A DNA stretch of 64,000 nt, from contig NZ_JAASQJ010000005.1 in the NCBI RefSeq assembly GCF_011762185.1, forward strand, positions 372,001 to 436,000, written 5' to 3'. The notes under the pieces were generated by a model. The model saw nothing but the letters and a program-made list of their open reading frames with translations. It was not told the DNA's origin and did no database searches. Shown here one piece after another: positions 26,698 through 34,295 of this stretch. The stretch is from Dyadobacter arcticus. Its GTDB lineage: Bacteria > Bacteroidota > Bacteroidia > Cytophagales > Spirosomataceae. Within the stretch, counting starts at the first letter, position 1. Each line of letters opens with the position of its first letter. The position numbers and the translations under genes were made by a program.

Positions 26698-27279
26698 TCA
26701 ATTCTTCAACTGCTTGGCGTCCAGCTTCCTGATGATCTCCTTTTTACTAAATAACAGTCTCCACACTGCAAATGGCACGTCCTGGCTTTTCATGCATTCT
26801 TTGCAAATCAGACTTTCGGCGGTTAGTGGTGCATTATAAACCAACAGCGTGTCGTCAAGTTGCTGAAGATTGTCGCCCGCGGCTGATTTGTTTTTGGCGC
26901 TGTAAACATAGGCGTCCAATATTTCGCGTTCCTTAGCAGCCAACTTTGGGTTTTTAAGGTCAGCCATTCCCAGCAATTCTATTTGAACCCCATATTCCCT
27001 TTCCAGTGCCGCCACAACCGGGATTTTCGCGAGGTCAGTACAAAGAACATTTGCCTCAGACGGGTTTTTACGCAACTGGTCTTCCAATGATTTCTCAGTG
27101 ATCTGCGCAATCTTCTTTCCCCATTCATTGGCCGAATAAATAAGTTGCGTATGCGTGACCCGCTTGATTTGTGATGCTTTAATCTCCTTGTTAAGTTCCT
27201 TCGTATTCTCCACTCGACTTCCCAAATCGCAGCCAAAAACAACAATAGCCAATGCAATGCCACGAAGTATCTCTTTCAT
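26698..27279 (-). CDS. Putative lipoprotein, DUF3365/Tll0287-like
   Basis: 193 residues with a lipobox-like N-terminus (IALAIVVFGC, Cys 17), so probably membrane-anchored. The body resembles the DUF3365 (Tll0287-like) pattern: a conserved Cys in EANVLCTDLAKIPV, a Lys/Asn-Pro segment (KNPKLAAKEREIL), then YNAPLTAESLICKECMKS near the end. In heme-binding DUF3365 proteins the last motif is CxxCH; here it is CKEC followed by Met, so covalent heme attachment is doubtful. Family assignment is by eye and tentative. Confidence 0.55.
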   Translation of the reverse strand: MKEILRGIALAIVVFGCDLGSRVENTKELNKEIKASQIKRVTHTQLIYSANEWGKKIAQITEKSLEDQLRKNPSEANVLCTDLAKIPVVAALEREYGVQIELLGMADLKNPKLAAKEREILDAYVYSAKNKSAAGDNLQQLDDTLLVYNAPLTAESLICKECMKSQDVPFAVWRLLFSKKEIIRKLDAKQLKN

Positions 27280-27372
27280 TTTGATCAGATTATATTAAAT
27301 GAACGTCATTAACAGAATTGTAATTCGCTGTCAGTACAGATTTTGCCGGAATATCCATTTACCTAAAATGCG

Positions 27373-27380
27373 TATCTTTG
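27373..27380 (+). promoter_or_regulatory. Bacteroidetes -7 element (TANNTTTG) of prfA
   Basis: TATCTTTG is an exact consensus match 37 bases before the prfA start. The nearest TTTG upstream (27342) is spaced 27 bases away, longer than the usual 19-21. Confidence 0.45.
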
Positions 27381-27417
27381 TGCCCCAAATCAGTCTTGCC
27401 AAAGATATTCAATAAAG

Positions 27418-28491
27418 ATGATCGATAAATTAGAAGCTATAAAAGAACGTTTCGAAGAGGTTTCGCAGCAAATTATACAACCAGAAATTGTTTCTGATTC
27501 TGCCAGATATTCCAGAATAAGCAAAGAGTATAAAGATTTGGGAAAGATTGTAGACCAATACGCTTTATATCTGAAGATTCAGAAAGACATTGCGGGTACA
27601 AAAGAGCTTATTACGACTGAAAAGGACGAGGAGCTCAGGCAAATGGCCAAAGAAGAGCTGGATGAACTTACACCCAAATTGGAAGAAGTTGAAAGTGCAA
27701 TCAAGGAATTACTGATACCAAAAGATCCAAACGACAGCCGAAATATCATTCTTGAGGTAAGGGGTGGAACAGGCGGTGATGAAGCAGCCATTTTTGCAGG
27801 AGATTTATTTCGTATGTACCAACGCTTTTTCGAAAAAATGGGCTGGCGTTCTTCCATTATGGATTTCACGGAAGGCACCAATGGAGGTTATAAAGAAATT
27901 ATTTGCAAAGTAGAAGGCGAGGACGTTTATGGAAAAATGAAGTTTGAGTCCGGCGTCCATCGTGTTCAGCGCGTTCCCCAAACCGAATCCCAGGGTCGGA
28001 TCCATACCTCCGCTGCATCTGTTGCGGTCTTGCCGGAAGCAGAAGAAGTGGATGTGCAAATCAATATGAATGATGTCCGCGTAGATACTTTCCAGTCTTC
28101 AGGTGCTGGTGGACAATCAGTAAACACAACTTACTCAGCTGTTCGTCTGACGCATATTCCGTCCGGACTTGTGGTAAGCTGCCAGGACGAACGTTCCCAG
28201 CTTAAAAATAAGGACCGCGCATTGGGCGTCTTACGCTCGCGATTGTATGAAATTAAGTTAAAGGAGCACAACGACGCAATCAGTTCCCAGCGCAAATCCA
28301 TGGTTGGCAGCGGCGACCGTTCGGACAAGATCCGTACTTATAATTATCCTCAAAGCCGCATAACGGACCATCGCATTGGTTATACCGTTTACAATCTCCC
28401 CGCAGTTATGGAAGGCGATATCGCTGAATTTATCGAAAGACTGAGGATTGCTGAGAATGCGGAAAGGATGCAGGAAGGGGAGACGGTGTAA
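27418..28491 (+). CDS. prfA: Peptide chain release factor 1
   Basis: Recognises UAA/UAG and triggers peptide release. 357 residues, normal. The peptidyl-hydrolysis motif GGQ is at 231-233 (SGAGGQSVNTTYSAVR), followed by CQDERSQLKNKDRAL. The stop-codon-reading PxT motif is PQT at 187-189, where E. coli has PAT and Thermus PVT. There is no frameshift site as in prfB, which confirms RF1. Convergent with the thioredoxin-like gene, 2 bases between stops. Confidence 0.95.
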   Translation: MIDKLEAIKERFEEVSQQIIQPEIVSDSARYSRISKEYKDLGKIVDQYALYLKIQKDIAGTKELITTEKDEELRQMAKEELDELTPKLEEVESAIKELLIPKDPNDSRNIILEVRGGTGGDEAAIFAGDLFRMYQRFFEKMGWRSSIMDFTEGTNGGYKEIICKVEGEDVYGKMKFESGVHRVQRVPQTESQGRIHTSAASVAVLPEAEEVDVQINMNDVRVDTFQSSGAGGQSVNTTYSAVRLTHIPSGLVVSCQDERSQLKNKDRALGVLRSRLYEIKLKEHNDAISSQRKSMVGSGDRSDKIRTYNYPQSRITDHRIGYTVYNLPAVMEGDIAEFIERLRIAENAERMQEGETV

Positions 28492-28493
28492 AC

Positions 28494-29054
28494 CTATTTC
28501 GCAGGATAAAGCTCCGAATATGTCTTGGCTTTATAGGCTTCAAAAGCTTCTTTTTTGTGATGGTCGCCGCCGATAAATGTGATGATCTGATGGAATTCTT
28601 TGGCTTTCAAATAGCCGGGCAATGGTTGGATCATATTGAAGTGATCATCCAGGAAAACGGTTGTAGGATAACTGGGTTGGTTATTGGTTAATGCCAATGC
28701 GATTTCATTGATCCCTCTGCCACCCTGGGGCAAATATTTAAAATTCTTCTCTCCGAGTTTGATAGCCTCTTTTTGCTCGGCATCCAGCTTCACAGCATAG
28801 TAGTTCTTATTAACATAATCAACGACCGCCTTATTTTTAAAAGTCTCCCGGTCCATTACCTTGCACCAGCCACACCAATCCGTAAATAGGTCAATCAACA
28901 CTTTCCGAGGCACCTTCTGAACCTTTGCGTAGGCTTCTTCAATAGTTAGCCACTGGATTCCCTCAACTGGAATATTAGCAGAATCTGACCGAAAACCAGT
29001 CAAGGCCGCCAATGTGATTAGTACAAAAAATGAAGTTGTTGTGAAAGCTTTCAT
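28494..29054 (-). CDS. Exported thioredoxin-like protein (WCGWC)
   Basis: 186 residues from the ATG at 29054, which begins the signal peptide KAFTTTSFFVLITLAALTG; a frame extending to 29138 would mask it. The thioredoxin active site is WCGWCK (Cys 61 and 64) in FTDWCGWCKVMDRETF, and the cis-proline region reads QPSYPTTVFLDD. Likely a periplasmic disulfide reductase or isomerase of the thioredoxin_7/DUF255-like group. It follows no obvious partner; the EamA transporter lies upstream on the same strand with 96 bases between. Confidence 0.82.
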   Translation of the reverse strand: MKAFTTTSFFVLITLAALTGFRSDSANIPVEGIQWLTIEEAYAKVQKVPRKVLIDLFTDWCGWCKVMDRETFKNKAVVDYVNKNYYAVKLDAEQKEAIKLGEKNFKYLPQGGRGINEIALALTNNQPSYPTTVFLDDHFNMIQPLPGYLKAKEFHQIITFIGGDHHKKEAFEAYKAKTYSELYPAK

Positions 29055-29150
29055 GCTGATTTCAATTTCTTTTCGTAACAAATTACGAAGAAAATAATTG
29101 TACCTCATTAAAACGCCGAATACATCTACATTTGGCAATTGCCGACAGCG

Positions 29151-30098
29151 TTAATGCTTCTTTTTTGCAAACGAAATCATAATCCCACCCGCAACAATCA
29201 GCGACATTCCGATCAGCATGGAAACTGAGGGATACGACTCTCCCATGAAAAACCCGATCAGTACCGAAAAAAGGATATTGGAATAACCAATTGCTGCCAC
29301 CCTGCCGGCTTTATCATATGTAAAAGATTGAGTCAGCATTTTTTGTCCCATTAACGCGGTAAGGCCTAATGCAAGAAAGCCAGCCCATTGTACGGGATTT
29401 TCAGGCCATCTAAAAGTCCCGATCAGAAAGTCGAGGTGCTCCATTGGATAATAAGTCCCGACCAACATAGATACAATTGGCAGTAAAATCCCGCTGAGCA
29501 TAAATGAAAGTATGATCGCCCTGGTATCATATACAACTCCTAATTGCCTGATCGACAAATAAGATAGCGCGGTTAATAAAGCATTACCCAAACCCAATGC
29601 ATTATCACGGAGGGAAATCGAGAGGTCGGGACGGAACACAAACAAAATTCCTGCAAATCCAATAAAAATAGCTATCCACTCACCGGAATTCAATGTTTCT
29701 CCGATCAAAAGCCAGGAAAATAAAGCGAGAAAAATAGGATAGGTATATTGGTAAGTAGAAGCTCTTCCAAGTCCCAGGGTTTGAATGGCATAAAAAAGCA
29801 TGTAAAGCGATAATGTACCTACGACCCCTCGGAAAATCAGCAATCCAAGTTTGCCACCTTCCTGTCTGAGCGGCCGCCTCCAAATGCTGGAAACCACAAA
29901 TACGACCCCAACGATATTCCTGAAAAATACGAGCTGAACAATGTGAAATTCGCTGCCCAACCATTTCGAAATTGCAGAAGTTAAAGAAAAGAAAAAGGCC
30001 GCACCGAGCATTAAATAGATGCCTTTCTGAGAAGAATTGGTGGAGAGAGTTTCGGAAACGGCAGCCAACAAATTGAGTTTTGCCCAAAGATAACGCAT
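29151..30098 (-). CDS. DMT superfamily (EamA) transporter
   Basis: 315 residues from the ATG at 30098; the longer frame to 30113 starts with TTG. About ten hydrophobic helices in two EamA repeats: first KGIYLMLGAAFFFSLTSAISK to LLIGETLNSGEWIAIFIGFAGILFVF, second from LGLGNALLTALSYLSIRQLG to FFMGESYPSVSMLIGMSLIVAGG. The GE-containing ends of each repeat are typical. Inner-membrane exporter or permease of a small metabolite; substrate unknown. Divergent from the cobalamin riboswitch. Confidence 0.82.
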   Translation of the reverse strand: MRYLWAKLNLLAAVSETLSTNSSQKGIYLMLGAAFFFSLTSAISKWLGSEFHIVQLVFFRNIVGVVFVVSSIWRRPLRQEGGKLGLLIFRGVVGTLSLYMLFYAIQTLGLGRASTYQYTYPIFLALFSWLLIGETLNSGEWIAIFIGFAGILFVFRPDLSISLRDNALGLGNALLTALSYLSIRQLGVVYDTRAIILSFMLSGILLPIVSMLVGTYYPMEHLDFLIGTFRWPENPVQWAGFLALGLTALMGQKMLTQSFTYDKAGRVAAIGYSNILFSVLIGFFMGESYPSVSMLIGMSLIVAGGIMISFAKKKH

Positions 30099-30130
30099 AT
30101 CCGATAGAGTCAAAAATCAATTCAATTCTC

Positions 30131-30138
30131 TACCTTTA
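30131..30138 (+). promoter_or_regulatory. Candidate -7 element upstream of the cobalamin riboswitch
   Basis: TACCTTTA matches the TANNTTTG consensus at 7 of 8 bases and would start transcription a few bases downstream, at the 5' edge of the riboswitch. No TTTG at -33 is obvious. Confidence 0.35.
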
Positions 30139-30312
30139 CGGCGTTTGGTGCCAAAAACTGTTTCAAATAGTTTAAAGGCTTAATAGGGAATTCCGTTGAA
30201 CCGGAAGCTGTCCCCGCAACTGTGAGTCTGTAAAATTGACCCGATCTTCTTAGCCACTGTTTCACGTAAACGGGAAGGCACGGGATCAAAAGACGAGCCA
30301 GGAGACCTGCCA
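30138..30312 (+). promoter_or_regulatory. Cobalamin (B12) riboswitch
   Basis: The conserved core is visible: GGGAA...CCGGAAGCTGTCCCCGCAACTG at 30186-30222 (part quoted), then the three-way-junction segments AGCCACTG (30252-30259) and GGGAAGGC (30272-30279), and the closing GAGCCAGGAGACCTGCC around 30295-30311. The order and spacing are those of the AdoCbl/MeCbl riboswitch class. Boundaries are approximate. The element controls the B12 receptor gene downstream. A hairpin of the type ATTGTTTT...AAAAACAAT (about 30327-30349) that buries a GGAGG follows and is the probable expression platform. Confidence 0.9.
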
Positions 30313-30347
30313 GAATGTTCAATCTGATTGTTTTCGGAGGAAAAACA

Positions 30348-30383
30348 ATGGGTTATCAGCATTTCATTTTAAGACCCAGGTGA
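30348..30383 (+). CDS. 11-codon leader ORF in the riboswitch expression platform
   Basis: ATG at 30348 is preceded at 7 bases by GGAGG (30337-30341), one of the strongest Shine-Dalgarno sequences in the window. It encodes MGYQHFILRPR and stops with TGA at 30381-30383. That stop overlaps a GTG at 30380, an alternative start of the receptor gene, giving GTGA. The SD and ATG lie inside the hairpin after the riboswitch, so B12 would control translation of this ORF, which could be coupled to the receptor. Expression is inference. Confidence 0.45.
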   Translation: MGYQHFILRPR

Positions 30384-30394
30384 TCATCGACCGG

Positions 30395-32326
30395 ATGTTT
30401 GTTATTATTTTTTGCGCTGGGACGGGGCTTTTCCTGTCTTGTAATGTCTGTGCGCAGCAAGATACCATTCGCCTGGAACCGGTGATTGTAAGAGGATTTG
30501 TACCTGAAAAATTCATGAGCGGCCTGAAAATCCAGCAAATTGATTCGGCTACATTAACCCAGTTCCAATTTCAGAATATCAGCAGCTTGTTGTCACTGTA
30601 CACGCCGATCGCATTCAAGAATTATGGCCCTGGCCAATTGAATACAGCATCATTCAGAGGGACTTCGGCAAGCCATGCCGCGGTTTTATGGAATGGATTA
30701 AACATTAATTCGCCTTCTCTGGGACAAACCGATTTTTCTACTATTCCATTGATTGGCTTCGACAAACTTTCTATTCAATACGGCTCCGCTGCCAGTGTGG
30801 TTGGTACCGACGCAGTGGGGGGAAGTATTTTGTTGGAAAGTATGTCGCCGAGTGAGGGCTTAAATGTTTCAATAGGCAGGCAACAGGAAAGCTTTAATAA
30901 CCATCAAACACAGGTTTCAGCGCGTTATGGCATATCACGCAACGATAACTGGAAGTTTTCCGGAAAAACCAGTGCGTACGACGGGCGGATGAAGAATCAC
31001 TTCCCCTATTCCGAAAGAAGAAATTATACGTTATTGGGTTCAGAGACATTACAGCGCGGATTGGTCCAGGACTTGTTTTTTGAATCTAAAAATGACCAGG
31101 AAATATCAGCGCACATCTGGCTTACCCGTAATAAACTTATATTGACACCTAACGATCTTGCCGGACGTGAGCTAACATTGACAGAGGCTTATCGCACCAT
31201 GCTGCGTTACCGGATCAAAGACCTGACAGTCCGGACTGCATGGGTGCGGGATATTATTGATTTTGCCAAAGGGGATCTCACAAATCCGGACCATGCAGTT
31301 ACAGATAAAGTCTCAAATCGCGTTGAAAAGGATTTTCAATGGAATTTTAGTCAGTCGGGGAGTAATGTGCAAATAAAGGCTGGCGCAGAATGGACGCATT
31401 ATCGGGCGCAGATTGCGGGTTATGAAAAAGCGCTTATCACAGAAAACCGTGGGGATTTTTTCATACTAACACGCTGGCAAGCGAAGGCGCATTTATTGAT
31501 TTCCGCAAATCTGCGGCAAGCACTGATTACCGGTTTCAATCCCCCTTTTACACCTTCAATCGGAGCCGAATATCAATTATTTCAAAAAACAGATTACTCG
31601 TTAAAACTCCGCGGCTCCTACTCCCGAAGTTACCGTGCACCGACATTGAATGAACGCTACTGGAATGAATTGGGAAATCCTGATATCCGGCCTGAAACCG
31701 GCTGGAACAAGGAAATTGGATTGGAACAACATTATCAATTAAACGCCAGCCAGTTTTTCACCACTTCTTTGACAGCTTACCATAACCGCATTAAAGACTG
31801 GACTTACTGGAATCCATCAAAAAGTTATCATGTCGAAAATTTACAACAGGTTTTGGCAAGAGGAGTTGAGTTGCAAATGGCCTGGCGCAACGATTTCAGG
31901 TTATGGAAATCAGGCTTGAACTTTGGATATGCTCTTAATAAAAGTGTCCAGGAAAAGGCTTACGACGCTTATTCATCAGACATTATCGGGAAACAGTTGG
32001 TTTTTGTACCCATACATTCCGCGAACCTGAATGCCTTTTTGCAATACAAAAATACCCGGATTACCGGCCAGGTTCAGTCTATCAGCAAGCGGTTCAGCAC
32101 ATTTGATAATTCACAATTTTTAAACGGCTATTCCTTGGCCAATTTACTGGCTGAGACAACCATTAACTGGCATAAAACCTCCATACGGATCCGGGGACAG
32201 GTTAATAATATTGCAAATACGTTTTACTTGAATGTCCGGAACAATGCAATGCCGGGAAGGAGCTATGCGCTGAGTATGGTTTTGAGCTATCGTTCCCAGG
32301 CATCAAAAAGATTTTTACCAAAATAA
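30395..32326 (+). CDS. TonB-dependent receptor, BtuB-like (vitamin B12 uptake)
   Basis: Outer-membrane receptor of 643 residues from the ATG at 30395, giving signal peptide MFVIIFCAGTGLFLSCNVCAQ; the GTG at 30380 would add five. The plug domain follows (SSLLSLYTPIAFKNYGPGQLNTASFRGTSASHAAVLWNGL, partly quoted; IQYGSAASVVGTDAVGGSI), then a beta-barrel with RGSYSRSYRAPTLNERYWNELGNPDIRPETG and a C-terminal strand ending in aromatic-rich ALSMVLSYRSQ. Assigned to B12 transport because a cobalamin riboswitch precedes it and a BtuG-like lipoprotein follows after 6 bases. No SusC-type N-terminal extension. Confidence 0.87.
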   Translation: MFVIIFCAGTGLFLSCNVCAQQDTIRLEPVIVRGFVPEKFMSGLKIQQIDSATLTQFQFQNISSLLSLYTPIAFKNYGPGQLNTASFRGTSASHAAVLWNGLNINSPSLGQTDFSTIPLIGFDKLSIQYGSAASVVGTDAVGGSILLESMSPSEGLNVSIGRQQESFNNHQTQVSARYGISRNDNWKFSGKTSAYDGRMKNHFPYSERRNYTLLGSETLQRGLVQDLFFESKNDQEISAHIWLTRNKLILTPNDLAGRELTLTEAYRTMLRYRIKDLTVRTAWVRDIIDFAKGDLTNPDHAVTDKVSNRVEKDFQWNFSQSGSNVQIKAGAEWTHYRAQIAGYEKALITENRGDFFILTRWQAKAHLLISANLRQALITGFNPPFTPSIGAEYQLFQKTDYSLKLRGSYSRSYRAPTLNERYWNELGNPDIRPETGWNKEIGLEQHYQLNASQFFTTSLTAYHNRIKDWTYWNPSKSYHVENLQQVLARGVELQMAWRNDFRLWKSGLNFGYALNKSVQEKAYDAYSSDIIGKQLVFVPIHSANLNAFLQYKNTRITGQVQSISKRFSTFDNSQFLNGYSLANLLAETTINWHKTSIRIRGQVNNIANTFYLNVRNNAMPGRSYALSMVLSYRSQASKRFLPK

Positions 32327-32332
32327 ATAAAC

Positions 32333-33415
32333 ATGAAAAACCAACTAACCAGATTATCAGCAGCAGTATTCGTTTCCCTTGTCGTATGGTCTTGTAATCA
32401 GAGTGATCCTGCTCCAAAAGGTGATTTTGTCAGCGGCGTTTTTGTGATTAATGAAGGCAATTTTTCTCAAAACAATGGCGCGATATCATATCTTACTAGA
32501 GAACAGAGTACTGCCGAAGCGGATATTTTCTCAAAGGTTAACAATACTGCATTGAAAGGTGGCGTACAAGGTTATGCGTTTACAGGAGATAAGGGCCTGA
32601 TATTGATAGATAATTCAGCTGCCGGACTGGATAAAATTGAATTCGTCAACGCCAATACATTCACAACAGAAGGCAGCATTGGCACACCAGATATTGAAAA
32701 CCCGCGTGAGATTGTAACAGTTGGAGCTAATAAAGCATATGTTTCTTGCTGGGGCGCAAATTCCAATTATGATTACAAAACCGGATACGTTGCGGTAATT
32801 GATCTGGCGACCAGGAAGGTCACCAAGAAGATTGACATTGCAAGCGGGCCGGAAAATCTTGTTTATAGTAATGGAAAGCTTTTTGTTGGGACTGTTTCCT
32901 ATGGAGGTGGCAAATCATTGACGGTCATCAATACTTCAACAGATGAGATATTAAAAACCATCGTGCTGGACGACGCAGTTACGCCGATTGGAGTTGATGC
33001 TAATGGAAAATTATGGGCGGGTGCTGGATTGAAAGCCTTAAAGATCAATGCTGATACGTATGTGACGGAGACCACACTACCCATTGGGTCTGACGCTTCT
33101 AAATCAGCCGGGAATTTCGTTTTCAGTTCTGATTTGAAAACGGTGTTTTTCATACTTTCTTACTTTGATGCGAACTACGTAAGTCATGGTGAGACCTACA
33201 AATTTGCTATCACCGATTCTCAGGTTAATGTAAGTACTCCGGTGATTAAAAGGGTTTTCTCAGGATTGTCAGTTGATCCGCAACAAGGGTTGATCTATGC
33301 TGCGGTAACCCCGTCTTATGCACAGGCCGGTTACGCAATTCGTTACCGGGCAGACGGAAGCCTGGTGGATTCCATCAAGGTGAGTGTGGCACCTACCGGT
33401 TTTGTTTTTAAGTAA
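32333..33415 (+). CDS. BtuG-like surface lipoprotein (YncE/DUF5074 beta-propeller)
   Basis: 360 residues. The lipoprotein signal ends at Cys 21 (VSLVVWSC), followed by NQSDPAP, a linker without a strong acidic retention signal. The rest is a seven-bladed-type propeller with repeats such as GYVAVIDLATRKVTKKIDIASGPENLVYSNGKLFV and SLTVINTSTDEILKTIVLDD. In Bacteroides, BtuG proteins of this kind bind B12 on the cell surface and sit on BtuB. The same operon order (riboswitch, receptor, propeller lipoprotein) supports that role. B12 binding itself is not demonstrated. Confidence 0.78.
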   Translation: MKNQLTRLSAAVFVSLVVWSCNQSDPAPKGDFVSGVFVINEGNFSQNNGAISYLTREQSTAEADIFSKVNNTALKGGVQGYAFTGDKGLILIDNSAAGLDKIEFVNANTFTTEGSIGTPDIENPREIVTVGANKAYVSCWGANSNYDYKTGYVAVIDLATRKVTKKIDIASGPENLVYSNGKLFVGTVSYGGGKSLTVINTSTDEILKTIVLDDAVTPIGVDANGKLWAGAGLKALKINADTYVTETTLPIGSDASKSAGNFVFSSDLKTVFFILSYFDANYVSHGETYKFAITDSQVNVSTPVIKRVFSGLSVDPQQGLIYAAVTPSYAQAGYAIRYRADGSLVDSIKVSVAPTGFVFK

Positions 33416-33422
33416 TACCAAG

Positions 33423-33461
33423 AAAAAAGAGCCTTCCGAAAAATTCGGAAGGCTCTTTTTT
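33423..33461. terminator. Strong intrinsic terminator after the B12 uptake operon (bidirectional)
   Basis: Perfect 18-base stem 33423-33440 with 33444-33461 and a three-base loop, with six A on one side and six T on the other. It can end both the plus-strand B12 operon and transcripts from the minus-strand TPR gene reading left. Confidence 0.9.
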
Positions 33462-33484
33462 CTTATACCTAAAACCTTGAAAAA

Positions 33485-34225
33485 CTATTTGAAAAACCCC
33501 TGAGGGTCAGGCATTTTTGCTTTTAACAACTCTACAAAATCGAGGTTAAGCTGAGAAAAATCAAGTGATCTCCCTTTGTGCAAATGCTCCCAGGACTTAT
33601 CGAGCTCGTTCAGGTTATAATGTAACAATGCGAGATTATACTGGCCTAAGGCGTAAGTAGAATCTATTCCCGTCGCCTGTTTTAGCAATTCACCTGCCTC
33701 ATCCAATTCCTCCTTGCGACTTGTGATTGCATATAATTTAAGATCAACCGTGGAAAGATCCACTAATAATGGAACATTCTCACTTTGCAGACCTATTCCT
33801 TTTGTTAGCATTCGCTTTGCATCAACCCAATTTTCCCTTTGGTAAGATACTACACCAAGCCCCCAGTAAGCTTCCACATTTTTATCATTTAACAGGTGCG
33901 ACAGGTTGAAGCGATAACAAGCTGTATCCAGAGAACCTTCCTGCAAATATTCCCAGGCACGGGCAGCAAAAAAACTGCTGGCTTCGGTACGGCTTGAAAA
34001 TGATTTATCACATTCGCTAAGAAATTTGATTTCTTCATCGATCTGTTCTGAGGTCTTGCTGATCTCTCCGAACAGTGGAAGTATACGTCTTTCTTTTAAT
34101 TCGAGCGGCTTCTTTGAGGTGACGTTTGTATCCGAATTTGGACCGGCGCTCGCAAGATGAGTATTTTGAGCCAGGCCAATTGCGGGTATTAAAATAGTAA
34201 GCCAAATAACAACAAAATCTTTCAT
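33485..34225 (-). CDS. Exported TPR-repeat protein of unknown function
   Basis: 246 residues with a signal peptide (KDFVVIWLTILIPAIGLAQ). About residues 90-240 form tetratricopeptide helices: ACYRFNLSHLLNDKNVEAYWGLGVVSYQREN, DAKRMLTKGIGLQSENVPLLVDL and YALGQYNLALLHYNLNELDKSWEHLHKGRSLD (partly quoted). Probably a periplasmic scaffold; no partner is indicated. Single gene, 70 bases downstream of the DEAD-box helicase on the same strand. Confidence 0.72.
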   Translation of the reverse strand: MKDFVVIWLTILIPAIGLAQNTHLASAGPNSDTNVTSKKPLELKERRILPLFGEISKTSEQIDEEIKFLSECDKSFSSRTEASSFFAARAWEYLQEGSLDTACYRFNLSHLLNDKNVEAYWGLGVVSYQRENWVDAKRMLTKGIGLQSENVPLLVDLSTVDLKLYAITSRKEELDEAGELLKQATGIDSTYALGQYNLALLHYNLNELDKSWEHLHKGRSLDFSQLNLDFVELLKAKMPDPQGFFK

Positions 34226-34295
34226 AAATGACTTAAAATAGAGAAACTGGTTTTCTATTGTCCAAGTTAAACGGTTTTATTTGAATACTATTGCA

